A stretch of DNA of 64,000 nucleotides from Eonycteris spelaea (Eukaryota; Chordata; Mammalia; Chiroptera; Pteropodidae). Under the pieces are notes generated by a model. The model did no database searches and was not told the DNA's origin. It worked only from the letters and a program-made list of their open reading frames with translations. The translations under genes and the position numbers were made by a program. Shown here piece after piece: positions 1 to 11,985 of this stretch. The stretch's first letter is position 1, and every line of letters begins with the position of its first letter. The DNA lies in NCBI GenBank assembly GCA_003508835.1, contig PUFA01000081.1, forward strand, positions 7,812,001-7,876,000, written 5' to 3'.

Positions 1-394
1 CCAATCACATAATGAAACAATATTCCCTTTTCATGTCTCTTAAGGTGCTGGCTTATCATTTAATGCCTCTCTGACACTTGCTACTTTGCACAAAGAGAAA
101 ACAGTATAGACTGAGCACGTTTGGCTAGAATTTAATCACATTTTCTTTTTTGTTGCATTTATTTTTGCATTTACCTTCTATTTATGGTTGAAAAATAATG
201 GTTTTCTCTTCATTGTGTTAATTAACATTTTTCTTATTACACATATTTATTTCATGTAAGAGAGCATATTGATTCATAGAAAATATGAAGTAAATAATAC
301 AAACATGATTAATGTATATCCCCCCTCAAAACATAAAAAATAAGAGTTGGGCAAATAGTACAAGAGGTATTAAAGTTTGGATTAGTTTTCTCCT

Positions 395-520
395 GCCTCT
401 TTGTAAATGGTAAAATACCCAGAGAGGGTATGTAACTTGCCCAAGCTGTCCACCACACTGGATCTCCTGACCCTGTTGTCCTGAGTTCTTGCCCCCACAC
501 CACCCTGCTTTCCTGATGCC
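395..520 (-). repeat. MIR SINE fragment
   Basis: The stretch carries the reverse-complement MIR core: an agagagggtatgtaactt-like motif followed by cttgcccaag. It is diverged and truncated. MIRs are ancient tRNA-derived SINEs shared by all mammals. Confidence 0.6.
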
Positions 521-1299
521 TTTTGAATAACACTCAGCTTTCCAGTTGGCCCCATTATCATGGAAAACCCAGGGAGGGGCAGACCTTCTGCAAATCCCAA
601 GGATCAGACAGTCTCCTGCTATGAAATAAATAGCTGTCTCCTGGAAGTAGGGGGAAACACGCTACAATTCCAGTATTGGAATGCAAATGAGCAATTAGAG
701 TCAATTAAAACAGGATACAGTATAATTACCACCAATTGTGCTAACCTTTATATTCAGAAGGTCTTGACCCACTAAAAGGAAATTTAACAATAGTAAAAAA
801 CTCTTTCCTAACAAAGGGGTGTACTTTGGGCAGGAGCCTCATTTCAGGAGTCTGAGAGGTCTGACAGATTAGACCCTCCTTCCCCACACCCACCTGGGTC
901 TGAGCCACCACTGGCAATGACCAGGAACAGCCAGGCTTGATGGCACCTTGTCATTGACCTTATTGTGCCCATCACCAAACACTCTAATTTAGCATAATGT
1001 TTGAGCCCTGCTTGGCGCTTCCAGATAAATCCTGGGATAGGACCTTAGTTGTTTTGAAAGGGACACTGAACTTTGCTGGGAAACACCTTGCAGCTGAAGT
1101 TTCTTGCCCTCAGTATCTGAACTGCCCTTTCATTTAAAACCATATCTCTTCTGATTTCCTTATAAACATTCCTCTTAAAGTCCGATTCAATTTTCTGAAT
1201 CCTGTTTTATGTGAATCCAGCGTTTCTTATGGACAAAGCACAAAGTGGTGTTCTGAAGACCTGCATTGAACCTCAGGGCTCCAGGTCTCAGCCTGCCTA

Positions 1300-1460
1300 C
1301 TTGTTTATCCTTCCAACAAATACTCACTGAGCACATTTATGTGCCACTTACTGTCCTGGATGCAGCAGACAAAGTGAAAGACAAAACGCTCTCTCCTTGT
1401 CGAACTTACACATTAGAAATCTTGAACTTACAAGGCAATAAAACAGCTAGTGGAAAATAG
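1300..1460 (-). repeat. L2 LINE 3' end
   Basis: It reads caacaaatactcactgagc, then a gtgccact..tgtcctggatgc motif. This is the reverse complement of the L2 tail (cctggcacatagtaggtgct..aataaat..tgaatgaa). Ancient and 5'-truncated. Confidence 0.7.
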
Positions 1461-3614
1461 CTATAGTGCTGTGAGGATGCCGAAATGCCTCGGGGATGAA
1501 TGTGCGATGAGGGTCAAGGAGGATGTGATGCTTCAGTCTCTTAACAACATTTGGGCAGATGGCATGGGTTATAGGTAAAAAGGGTGAGACTGAGATACTG
1601 CTAAGTGACTACTCTGGGCCTCTGCTGCCTGATGTGTAAAGTAGATAGGACAATGCTGTGACAACTGGAAAGCAGAGTCCCTGACTTTGAGAAATCCTCA
1701 GCCTTGGGAGGATTCAGATGCACCCAGGGCTAACACGGTGTGTGGCCCAAAATCTGGGGGTGGACATCACGTACAAAGGGAGGCCTGAAGGAGCCTGGTA
1801 TGCTCCCCAACTCAAGGAGCCTGGCACAATGGAGAGCAGAGTGGGTGGGGAAGGGGAAGACTGGTCAAAGCCACACAATACGTCTGGGCAGATCCAGGAT
1901 GGGAACCCAAGGGTCATCTGATGCCCAGTCCAACCCTTTGCACTATATCCCACAACCTTGGATGTGGGGCTGGTGGGGACGACTCAGAGGACCAGGAAGA
2001 CACATCCCAGATACATGTATTTGAAACCTGGGACACACAGTGTGCACAGTATTGGGCTGTCCCATGATAGAGAATAAAGGTGGTAAACAGCCCCGATGAT
2101 GGGGACGAAGAATGAGTATGCCTTCAGAATATATTCAGAGATCAAGTAGGTAGGACTTGACACATTGATTGAATATGGAAGAAGCTGAGGAAAGAGATGA
2201 GACTGACTCCAGCTTGAGCACCTGGAGGACAACATAGAGATTCCCAAACACCTCAAGAGATAGTGCCCTGCTATGCCTTTCTCTACATCTCTGGCTAATT
2301 CCACATCTTCCCTGCCTGACTCAGCCTTTCCTGTTCCTACTTATCCTTGGGACCCAGCTCCAACCCTGCTGTCAGCCAGAACGCTGAATCCCATCACAGG
2401 GACCCTTCAGCCTGTCTCTCCAGCATCCCTTTGGCTTCATGTGAGCATCTTGCCTCACACATCCAACAGTTTTTTCCTTGAGTACACCCTGTGTCTTACA
2501 ATTCTGAAGACAAGGGCAAAAGGACTGTGAATGCATAAATGAAAAATGGATGAGATCAAGGGTAGCCGAGAGTGGGTTTCTTCCCAGCTGATTATGGGGC
2601 TGCCTGGAGTCCTGTGTGGAGGGTCCTGAGGCTGCATCCAGGCTTATATGCAAAGAGTGTCATGATCAGTTGGTGATGTCCTGCAATGAACACAGGAAGG
2701 ATGTGGCAGCATGCATGCGATTTATGTGCAATCTCTTAATGACAAGATTTGTATTGTTTGGACAGTCTACAGCTGTTCTCAGGAAAAGTCAAAGATGATG
2801 TCCAAGTGTCTGGTATGGCCGAGGGTAGATAGAAACAAGTTAGAAAGGGCTTTTAGTTTAGGAGAGCTTAAACCAGTGACAGATACAGGCTGTCTCCATT
2901 GTCGCGTTTTCAACTTTTATACCCCTTTCCATTTGTGTGTATTACATCATGATGCCCCTAAACCCCTTTTTGTTTCTTGACCCAAGACTCTCAAACCCGA
3001 ACTTAGAAAACAATTTTTCTAGCTAATGCATGGCAGTGGTTCCATTTTAGCTGCCTAACTTGTCTGCCCATCTGCATGTTTTGTTTCCCTTATGGTTTTA
3101 TAAAAGTCGTGTACAAATGAAGGTGTGGCTGTCTGGAGGGAGTGTAGTCCTAAATGTAACGTAGAAGCAGAGCATCCATTTAGAACTCTAAACAATGGAC
3201 CTGCTTCAAAATAATCAGCAGTCACTTAAAATTATGCTACTGTGGTCACTGAGGAACCGTCTGCTATATATATTTCCAGGGGCGTGATGAGGATATATTT
3301 GGCTAGGGTATCAGTAACCTCTTAATGACATACCCTAGTGGCTTGGTCTACTCAAAAGAGACTGGGGGTAGCATGACCAAAAAGTTTAGTCACATCAGAG
3401 TGGTTCCACAGATGACAGACAAATTTCTACGATTTTCAGCTGTCTTTATGTTGTACATGGTATAGTTCTTTTCCATAAGTTTTGCCAGCATTAGGGGTTA
3501 AGATAGTTAAACTCCAGAGATATCATTAATCAGATCTGGGGCATTCTGGATCATTATTTTTCTGCCATAGAAGAGATGAAAGCAGAAATTATTCAATAAA
3601 AGCTATAGATTTTA

Positions 3615-4022
3615 TCACCACATATTTGACCCCTTTTTATCTCATCTACCCTCTCGCCCTACCCTCTGGTAACCACTAGTCCATTGTCCATGTCCATGAG
3701 TCTCTGTTTGTCCTGTTCATGTGTTGCTTTTAGGTTTACATCCCACATTTAAGTGATATCATGTGGTTTTCAGCTTTTTCTGTCCGGCTTATTTCGCTTA
3801 GCATTATTATCTCAAGGTCCATCCATGTTGTTGCAAATGGCAGTATTTCATCTCTTAAAGAAATTTTGCTATGCACGGTGAACACACAATGCAATATAGA
3901 TACACACACACACACACACACATACATACATACATACACACGTGTATGTATATATATGTGCCATACTGTTGAATTGTACACCTAAAACTTACTGGATTTC
4001 AATAACCAATGTCACCATAAAA
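3615..4022. mobile_element. Truncated L1 with 5' inversion
   Basis: The left part, about 3615-3858, is L1 3'-region sequence in minus orientation (gcttatttcgcttagcat, then tccatccatgttgttgcaaa). The right part, about 3859-4022, is the extreme L1 3' end in plus orientation (gaattgtacacctaaaac, then an A-rich tail). The 10-mer atagatttta flanks the element at 3605-3614 and 4032-4041. The match extends outward to about 19-20 bases with one mismatch and one indel. An inverted 5' segment joined to a direct 3' end is the usual product of twin-primed L1 integration. Confidence 0.75.
3902..3958. repeat. CA / CATA / TATG simple repeat
   Basis: About ten CA units, four CATA units, then alternating gtgtatgtatatatatg. 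It lies inside the L1 3' end, where related elements also carry alternating pyrimidine-purine sequence, so it probably grew from that seed. Confidence 0.9.
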
Positions 4023-4949
4023 AATAAAGCAATAGATTTTAAGCCTGACTTTTCATAGACTTAAGCTGATTGACTGGGGGATTCATTTTGAAGAAAGACA
4101 ATTAAGGATTTACATGAAATGCTGAAGATCTATGAGAGACTGTGCCTACAAAGCTAAGGGAAGCAGATTTTATAGCACTATTAGCTCTCTGGTCAGGAAC
4201 CATCAACCCTATTGACTGCTGGCTTCTAATTTATTATTCTTAATATCAACTGTTGGTCTCTTATTAGTATATTATTTGACTTGCATTCATCTTTTCTAGA
4301 TTGTATTTTATATGACAGTGAGAGGTTGTTTTACTGATTACATGACATGTAAAGTGAACAGATGGTTGATTTTGAAACAGAGATGCCGAATTGGCTGTGA
4401 ATGGGCTGGGGATGATGCTATTGTTGTAAGTTAGGGACAGCGGATGAAATAATCCAGCCTTTCAGCCTGTATTGGCAGCACCCATCAACACCACCCTATG
4501 TGGGTTCTTATTTCCTATTTTTGAGAACTGGGTTTGAATCGCCATCTTGTCACTTAGCAACCAAATAACTAGTGTTTCTATTTGTATAGTCTCTTTTTAG
4601 TTTGTAGTTTAAGGGTAAAGAAGTAGTAGTGGATTGTTTTGTAGTCTTTCTGTTCTTTTGACACCTCTGATGTGTATTTTACCGCTCTTCAATAGAATAA
4701 TAGGGAATTTAAGACAAAGAATGTTATATACAACACTATATTTAGCATTTCTATTTCAGTTTTCCTACAGTGTTAATTTATATGAAAATAAAATGAATAA
4801 TAATAGAAAAAATTCTAGGAGACATGCTATATAAGTGTAGCCATTTCTTTTGTTATATGTAAAGTGCCTAGCATGTAATAGGAATTTTATTTGTTCTCTT
4901 CTTCCTTCTATCCCCATTTCCCATATTCTGAACTGATTCTTATCCTTTA

Positions 4950-5255
4950 CGGGCCAACACCTGGGTCACCTCCTTGGAGAAGCCCTCCCTGACCACCCTC
5001 TCTAGTTAGCTACTCAATTCCCTGTGCGCCAACATCCTTTGCACTCCCCTGATTGCATAATGCATTATCTGCCATACCTGCATGTTCATCTTTCTACTAG
5101 TGGAGAAGTCTCTTGAAAAAGAAAATTCCATCCTGTGACTCATTCTTATTTGTACATTCTAGAGTCTAGCTCAGTCCTTGGTACATAGGAGTATTTTTGG
5201 TATATGAGTAGGTAGGCGGGTGAGTGAGTAAATGAATAGATGAATGAATGGAGTG
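4950..5255 (+). repeat. L2 LINE 3' end
   Basis: Plus-strand L2 motifs appear in order: gagaagccctccctgaccac, then a diverged ctcagtccttggtacatagg, then a tail of atgaatgaatgg type. The tail has partly expanded into gagtgagtaaatgaatagat repeats. Confidence 0.8.
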
Positions 5256-5904
5256 AAGGTTCTGTACCACTGAGAAAAGAAAGCCTAGGTTGGAAAGGAG
5301 TGAGAGACTCCACTAGCGTTGAAGGAATTAGGATAGTAGGTCTTAGAGCACAGTAGGTTCTTTATCTGGGGATTCAGAGTCTCTGAACAATCCAAAAGCT
5401 TGCATACATATCTGTGTCTGTGCACTCCTGGAGGAAGGAGGAAAGGGTCCATAGCTGTCATCAGAGTCTCAGATGTGTCTGTGGCCCCCAGATGTTGAAA
5501 AGTTGCTGATCTAAACAGATACAATGGGCAGGCCCCACTGAGAGGAGAATTCATGACAAAGGAGAAAAAAAAGAGGGGACGCTGTGTCCTGCAGGGACTT
5601 CAGGTAGGGGGCACGGCCCTAGGACAGGAACTCCCAATAGTCTGTGAAGATATTGCCCTGTCCTTCTAAGCACCTCTTTGTGAGGAAGCTCAGAAAAGAT
5701 TTTTTTCTTCCATTGTCTTAATTCTTACGCTGAAGGGGCCTCTCAGGTTCACTGGTTCTAGTCACATACCTCCAAGCAGACCACACTGAAATGATTTCAG
5801 GCAAACACTGGGTCTTTCCTGCCCCGCACAGCTCATCCTTCCCTTTTCTATCTTTTCCTGTCTCGTCTTTTCCTTGATTATGAAAACTTGATTTTCATTA
5901 AGAG

Positions 5905-6160
5905 CAGTGTTTTTCAAAAATGTGGATCTTGGCCCATTGGTGAATTATGTTGTGAACTCATAGAGTCATGATCAGCTTTCAAAAAATAAAGTATGACATA
6001 CAAATGGAATAGAGTATGATAGGAAATATTGTGTATGTCACAAATGTAAAAGTGACTATGAATTTGTGAAACTTCCTATTTCAGCTCAATGTATATAGGG
6101 TTGTGATATGTATATTTCTTTATGTAGGTTGTGGTAAAAATATTTGAAAATCCGTGATAT
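5905..6160. mobile_element. Non-autonomous hAT-like DNA transposon, family uncertain
   Basis: It starts agtgtttttcaaaaatgtgg and ends ttgaaaatccgtgatatc. These are diverged inverted ends of the kind seen in hAT-Charlie elements whose termini read cagtgtttttcaaa. The interior contains a diverged gtgggtcatgaccag-type motif. Assignment to a named family needs a consensus search. Confidence 0.45.
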
Positions 6161-6373
6161 CAAACATCATTGTAGGCACTCAATAGACACTTATTGAAAG
6201 ACCCAGCCCTTAAGGGGATGGTGGCAAGAGAGGAGGCAGGAAACTAGTCTGTTAAGGGTTCACTTCTTATGGCTGCACTGGGAAGCCCTTTGCTCCCAGC
6301 TAGACAATAGGGGCCTGCCACATTACCACCACTGTCACCCCTGCTTGATTCTTGTCTCTCCTCTCCTGGGCAG

Positions 6374-6508
6374 GTTGTATACGTCACTGCAACATTCCCC
6401 TATGTCATGCTTCTGATCCTCCTGATCCGAGGGGTCACGTTGCCTGGGGCCTCTGAAGGCATCAAGTTCTACCTGTACCCCGACCTCTCCCGGCTCTCCG
6501 ACCCACAG
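6374..6508 (+). CDS. SLC6A11: SLC6A11 (GAT-3) exon encoding TM5 and extracellular loop 3
   Basis: The exon has 135 bases, 45 codons, and starts and ends in phase 0. It follows a pyrimidine-rich acceptor (ctctcctgggcag) and ends CAG|gtaaga. The peptide runs [10 protein letters not shown]...[11 protein letters not shown]...LSRLSDPQ. The FPY..L motif and the RGVTLPGA signature at the end of TM5 mark the GABA/taurine/creatine branch of SLC6. The loop sequence with [13 protein letters not shown] matches GAT-3 better than GAT-1. GAT-3 removes GABA from the extracellular space, mainly in astrocytes, using the Na+ and Cl- gradients. By my count of the human protein this is about residues 253-297. The frame has no stop or frameshift. 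Confidence 0.96.
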
Positions 6509-7217
6509 GTAAGAGTCATTTGTTCAGTGCACAGTTGCCTGCCGCTATTGAGAAGCCTTCTGCAGGCTCCTAATGCCAGCCACAGAGGCTCAATGGCCAG
6601 TGGAATGATTGGAAGCTTATAGCACCCTTCTCAGAAGTATACTTTTTAATGCACAAATTAAATACATAGTAAATCAAATATATTGAGCTACAACCACCAA
6701 AACATTAAAAAAGACAAATATGTGATGTAATAAAAATGTGCTACTTTACCAGTACATTAAATAGCAAGATCCAGCAACAGGTCTAGTAATTATTACGATT
6801 TCAAAGCAGCAATGACAGTAAATGATATTAGGAGGTATCTCTACAGCAAAAGGAAAATATCTGGGATTTCTACTGCTGACATTACTGTGATTTGTTGCCT
6901 ACAGTCATAATTGAAGGAAATGCTAAATTTCAACTAGAGGTTACTGAAAATAAAATCATACCTTTTCCCCCGCCCAAAGATCACAGATCTCAACAGCTGA
7001 GAGAAACTGGATCTTTGCTGGTGATTGATTTTCTTTGTTGGGGTAACTCATAGAAAGAAATAATTGGTGATAACCGTGGTCTGTTAGTTCTCTTTGGTAA
7101 GGCATTGGCTCTTCTGAATAGTGGGTAGTAAATGTTTATGCCTGAGTTTCTCTAAGTGGGTACGTGATGCTGTGCCTGGCGTATTTAGATGAGAGATGAA
7201 AATAGAGCATCTTATGG

Positions 7218-7378
7218 CCCAGGGGTTCTAACCTCTACTATTTGTTAGTAGCTTTTGAGAAGCTTTTGAAAATACCAATTTTCAAAGCACAACCCAGACC
7301 AATTAAATTTAACTCTCTGGGGCTGGGTCTCAGGAATCAGTACCTTTTAGAGGTCCCAGATAATTTCAATGTGTGAAA
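7218..7378. mobile_element. hAT-Charlie type MER element (MER3/MER5-like)
   Basis: The sequence is roughly self-complementary end to end. It contains cccagaccaattaaattta and a tctctggggctgggtctcag motif, typical of short non-autonomous hAT-Charlie elements. The exact subfamily was not determined. Confidence 0.6.
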
Positions 7379-7949
7379 TAATGTGCTCAAAGATATTTGG
7401 GTGAAGAGGCATCTGTTTTTCTATTAAAATAAACATAGATAGATCATGCAGTGGGATTTGCAATCTGCATTCAGTAGAACATGAGACTTGCAAGAAATTT
7501 CAGGTTTGTAGTCTGTGCCTTCAAGCCTGCTGTGAGGAGAACTTGGAGGGAAATGTTTATGGAGAGCTGGTTAGTGCAACTCAGATATACCTCATTATGG
7601 TGCATTAAGGTACAGGTGGAGTGGTGATGTGCGCTCATTTCTGTCTCAGTCTGCTGTGCCAGGCTCAGGGTATCACCAGGAATCTGTCAGCAGCATCCTG
7701 AAATGCAGGCAGAATCCCTACAAAGAAGAAAATTAGTTCCCGACTGTTGGTCTTACCCACTCCAATCTCTGATGGCACAGGCTCAGTTGGAGAAGCGCTT
7801 TTGGAAAATGTATTTCCAAATTCACCGGTCTGTGTATTTTTGTTAGATCCACAAATTCTGCCTTAATCCAGGACAGATTTCCTGTTTTCCTTTGCTCACA
7901 GGCTTCCTTATACTCGTCCTCGAGTTCAGTCAAGGTCTCGAGTATCACC

Positions 7950-8110
7950 CAGTTTCCACACCTGGCTGATCATCAGAACACTGGGACATGTTAAAATGCA
8001 GATTCCAGGCCCTACCCTTGGAGATTCAGTTTCCGGGATATGAGATGGCACCTGGGTATCATTATTATTAAGAAACTTCAGAGGGGATTCTGATGATCAG
8101 AAAAGTTTAG
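7950..8110. mobile_element. hAT-Charlie type MER element, diverged
   Basis: Motifs gttaaaatgcagattccagg, gagattcagtttc and gattctgatgatcag match the layout of MER5-type hAT elements (attagaatcacctgg..gcagattc..gattctgatg). Boundaries are approximate. Confidence 0.5.
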
Positions 8111-8534
8111 TAAACCCAGTTGATACCTTTGACCTTGAAGCCCTCCACATATCCCATGAGCACATACAAACACATACCACCCACACCCAGAACAAAGGGG
8201 AGGCCAGGAGTTCATCATTCAGATTGTCTGCTGTAAGTATCCTACCATCTCTTTCCTTTTGGGGCCTCAGTTCCCGAGCCAGTTCTTATCTGCCAAGGCT
8301 GTTCTAGGAAAAGCACCCCTCCACACACACACAGTGATGCATAAGAAGGGCTCACAGGACTCAGAAGCAGTTACACTCTTGGATGTGGTTTATTTCCATC
8401 ATCAGTGAGAAAAACACATCAGGTGGAGCCTGGAAGGATTCACATGCAGGCTTCCTGTGTTCTTCTGCTGGGAGGGGTGGCACAGAACTTTTTCCAGCAT
8501 CAAAATGCAGCAGCATGCGGGCAGTATTTCTTTC

Positions 8535-9195
8535 TTTCTCAGGGCCTTTGTGCATGCTGTTTCTCTGCTGGAAACACTCCTTTCTTCCTCAGACCTTCCC
8601 TCCCTACCTTTTCTAACTAACATCCACTTATCCTTTAGGATTCAGTTTAAACATCGCTTTGCCAGACAGATATTTCCCGATTGCCAACCATGCACCCTCC
8701 AGTACTCTGTACTTATTTTCCAAACCACTTACGATGTTTGTAGTGATATATTTGTATAATTGTTATATGTAGGCGTTACATATATGACTTGTTTGTTTAA
8801 TGTCCATTCATTCGTTATGCAGATATTTCCTGAGTCCCTACTAAAGGTGAGTATAGATGCTGGGCATATAGCAGTAGACAGTGACAAAACAGTGATACCT
8901 GCCTCGTGGGGTTTATATTCTAGTTGGGGGGAAAGGCAGTAAACGAAGTTAAATAGCACAGCACACAATCCATTACGTGGTGACTGGGACCATGTAGGCA
9001 AATTACGGTAGCAGAGAAAGAGTGCTGGGGGAGAGAGCTGCAATTTCCACTGGGATGGCCAGGGAGGCCTCCCTGAGAAGGCAGCTTAGAAGCAGGGTCT
9101 ATATTTGCTTAGCCCACCATGGTGTCCCCAGTCCCTGGCTAACTTAGAGCCTGATACATAACAGGTGCTCAAAAAAAATGTTTGATGAATGGATA
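8535..9195. repeat. L2 composite: plus-strand L2 split by a minus-strand L2
   Basis: Three segments: 8535-8760 is plus-strand L2 (gggcctttgtgcatgctgtt...); 8800-9085 is minus-strand L2 (...tcattcgttatgcagatatt, tggggtttatattctagttg, gggaggcctccctgagaagg); 9095-9195 returns to plus-strand L2 tail (gcctgatacataacaggtgc, ttgatgaatgg). The order suggests that one L2 landed in another. Confidence 0.7.
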
Positions 9196-9323
9196 TATAA
9201 CCAGAGCTAGTTTGATTTTTGGAGAAAGGTTATGTTGCTTTAGCAAAATGTCTGAAATCCTTCAATTTACCAGATCTGTGAGCTGTACTAATTTTTGATC
9301 TTTTCTCAGTGGTGGCAAGGAAA

Positions 9324-9354
9324 TGTGTGTGTGTGTACATATGTGTGTGTGTGT
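9324..9354. repeat. TG microsatellite
   Basis: Two runs of tg dinucleotides interrupted by tacata. Confidence 0.9.
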
Positions 9355-9727
9355 CTACAAAAGCAACAGTGATATCTGATTTTCTGGGGCAGAGATAAGG
9401 ATAGTGACCCCAAAGGGAGAGGAAAACAAGATTCTATGTAGCTGGTGTTTTTTTAAGCTGTAGTGTGTTGCAAGAAGAGCCCAGCATGGCTGGAAAAGAA
9501 AGTCTGAGCAGTCTTAAGTCTGCTCTCAATCTGTTCTGGCGCCTGAAAGGCTGGTGGCAGGGTGGATAGTCATGCTGAATCTGAAGATGGCTCTTGACAG
9601 CTCCTCAAACTTTGGAAGCAGGCGCATCACACAAAGTTGGTTTCAGTGTGCAAAGGGAAGGCAGCCTGTGAACAGGTCAGTACAAATTGCAGTACCCCAG
9701 CTAGAATGTCCACTTGACAGAGAGATC

Positions 9728-9815
9728 CAGGTCAGAGAGTCTGAACTTCTTACCTGAGGCCACACAGCAACTTAGCAACCCAATTAAAACTTTGGGTTCC
9801 TGGGTTCTGGGTGGG
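9728..9815 (-). repeat. MIR SINE fragment
   Basis: Diverged reverse-complement MIR core: ttacctgaggccacacagca, followed by a gggttcctgggttctggg-type end. Confidence 0.5.
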
Positions 9816-9894
9816 AGAATTCCTAAATGAAGGGAGGTTAGAGATCTTGAGAAGAAAACAACAGATCTACACCACCCAGTTCCAGTAGTTCCCA

Positions 9895-10085
9895 TTTGTG
9901 CATACCCCAGACCATGAGAAGCAAGAGGGCACAGGTTTCAGTTCTTGCTCTCCTGTTACTAGTGGTGTGGCCTCAAGCAAGGCCCCTTACCTCTCTAGGG
10001 CCCAGTCCCTGCTTCCTCAGAATGAGAATCACAGGTTGTACTTGCCCACCCCATCAGATGGCTGTGAATGTCAAGTGTGAGGACC
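9895..10085 (+). repeat. MIR SINE
   Basis: Plus-strand MIR layout: ttactagtggtgtggcctca, a ccttacctctctagggccca motif, then a diverged ctcagaatgagaatcacagg. The 154-codon open frame at 9896-10360 starts in this repeat and is not a gene. Confidence 0.65.
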
Positions 10086-10824
10086 CAGCTGCTAGAGGAA
10101 CTTCTTTTTCCTTTTATAGCTACATATTTATTTTAATATGCATGAGGGAAAAAAGCAGGACACCGACCACATCAAACCATGACTTCATAGCTATAATTGT
10201 TTGGGATGCAGCAAGGGCTGGAAAGGCATCCCTGGATAGTGTTAGGATTTCAGATAGCCACGTGGTCCCGCTGGATTCAACTGAGGCATGGCTCTCAAAG
10301 TTAGAAAAAAACAGGTCAGGAGAGGTGCCAGCTAGAATATTGTATCAGGAGGTCGTTTAAAGACATGGTCTTACGTCTCTTGGTAGTGTTTTTTCTTTAA
10401 CATGTCCAGACCTTTTTTTTTTTTTTCTGAATAATCATTCTGACTTAGTTTCCCATTTGTACTTCAAATTGCACCAAGGAGGAAAATTCCCAGAAAGTTA
10501 TCATAGGCCTGGTGGTTTGGCTGGTCTGGGAGGTGAACATCTTACTTTTTTAGGAATGATCTAGGAGTTGCAGTGTTCAGGTCTCCCTCTGCTAGGAGGG
10601 ACGAAATAAAGTGTTGATTCTGAAGCCACCACAGGTGGAGAGATAGAAAGGTGAGATGATTAGGGTAAAATGAGCTCTACAGACGTCAGAGTGCTGGTCA
10701 GAGCTGACTCCAAAACACATTCACATTTCCTGCCTTTGAGCCCCATTGGTCCCCTAGGCTGTTCCATCCTATCCCTGGGGGTTGGTGGACTGAGGACCAA
10801 CAGGGGGTGAAACAAGCATTTCTT

Positions 10825-10882
10825 GGGAGTCCTCCCTAGTCTGTGGACTCCATAAGGGAGTCCTCCCTAGTCTGTGGACTCC
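10825..10882. repeat. Exact 27-bp direct duplication
   Basis: Two identical 27-base copies lie at 10825-10851 and 10856-10882, separated by ataa. Each begins gggagtcctccctagtctgt and ends ggactcc. With perfect identity and a 31-base period this looks like a recent local tandem duplication. Confidence 0.95.
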
Positions 10883-10949
10883 TGACAGTCCTGTGTTCCA
10901 CTCATCTGTCACCAGACCCTAGCTAAGCAGTTCCTTTGTTTATTACACT

Positions 10950-11070
10950 GATATTAATTGCATAGGCACATGTGCAGGGCACACAGTGTGTAGCATGAAT
11001 AAGACTTCCCCTTCTCCCCAAAGAGCCCACAGTCTGGTAGGAAAAGCCAGAGAGTCACCTCTCATCACCT
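10950..11070 (-). repeat. L2 LINE fragment
   Basis: Minus-strand L2 motifs: gtgcagggcacacagtgtgt, then ccaaagagcccacagtctgg, corresponding to the reversed ctagactgtgagctc..ggcacatag region. Diverged. Confidence 0.5.
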
Positions 11071-11984
11071 CAATTTCTCTCCCTTTAAGAAGAGGGAAGC
11101 GCGTTTGGACGAGGTCAGAGCTTCTCGTTCTTCCTTTTGGTCTTTTGAGAAGAATGTAGAAATTTCTTATTGGTAATGGTCCTTGTGCCAAAACTTGCCA
11201 AGAACTCAAGCCCTTTACACATTTGAGCAGATATAAAGTAGCTACATTCATGCCACCATTTTCCCTCTCGCCTTCTCAGAGGCTTACTTGGCTGGGGGCC
11301 TCAGAGGAGGGCTGCAGGCTTTAGACACAATCCCTAAATTGCCTTATCTCTCCTGTAGCCCGAAGGCCCAGCCCTTTTCTGGGGCTCCAGTAATAGCTGT
11401 GTGGGTTGCATGTTACCATCAGAATTTTGCTTCTCTACAAATATGTCTGTGATGTCTGGGGCCTAGGGTGGGAGGGCTGGTGCCTGTGCAAGCCATCAGG
11501 GGGAGGAGAGACAGTGACCCACAGGAAGAAGACAGTCCTCCGGGGTGCTTTCCTGCCCCATGAGACATTCTTCTCCCTACTTCCCAAACAGAGTGCTAAG
11601 GAGCTCCATGCAGCCCTGCAGCCTCTCTAGGAACCAGGATCTCCATTCCAGTCCTGGCCCCTGCTCCCTTTTCCTATTGCCTACAAGGGGCTCAGACATG
11701 CACATTCGCTGGTCATTTACATTTCTAAAAGGACACAGGGTGCCTGACTGATGCAAAGTTCCTGGGGCCTTAGACAAGGGAACATTCCCTTTGAGGGGTC
11801 CTCCTGGCCCTCTGGGCTTATGCAACAGGGATTCCGCTGAAAGCTAAGTTGTTGAGCTGGAGGGTGGGTGCATACCTAGTGGCCCCCTCCTCCCAGCTCC
11901 GCAACCATGAGGCCAGAGAACTTCAAAGGTAGTAAGGACAGCTGTGAGGGGCCTGGGAGCTGAGGAGAATACCTTCTTCATGAT

Positions 11985-11985
<1 letters not shown>

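Larger units (their letters stand above)
1..6373 (+). other. SLC6A11: SLC6A11 intron (3' part) upstream of the first exon in the window
   Basis: Intronic sequence ending in a pyrimidine-rich tract and cag at 6371-6373. The first 340 bases are AT-rich with no family I recognise. Old repeats follow: MIR near 0.4 kb, L2 near 1.4 and 5.0 kb, a rearranged L1 at 3.6-4.0 kb and a hAT-like element near 6.0 kb. The stretches 540-1290, 1470-3590 and 4050-4940 hold nothing I can classify. The open frames there are short, lack homology I recognise, and are ordinary chance frames. Confidence 0.8.

Noticed and set aside
9896..10360. 154-codon open frame on the + strand
   Set aside because: It starts inside a MIR and runs into unrelated intron. 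No domain, signal or family resemblance; chance frame.
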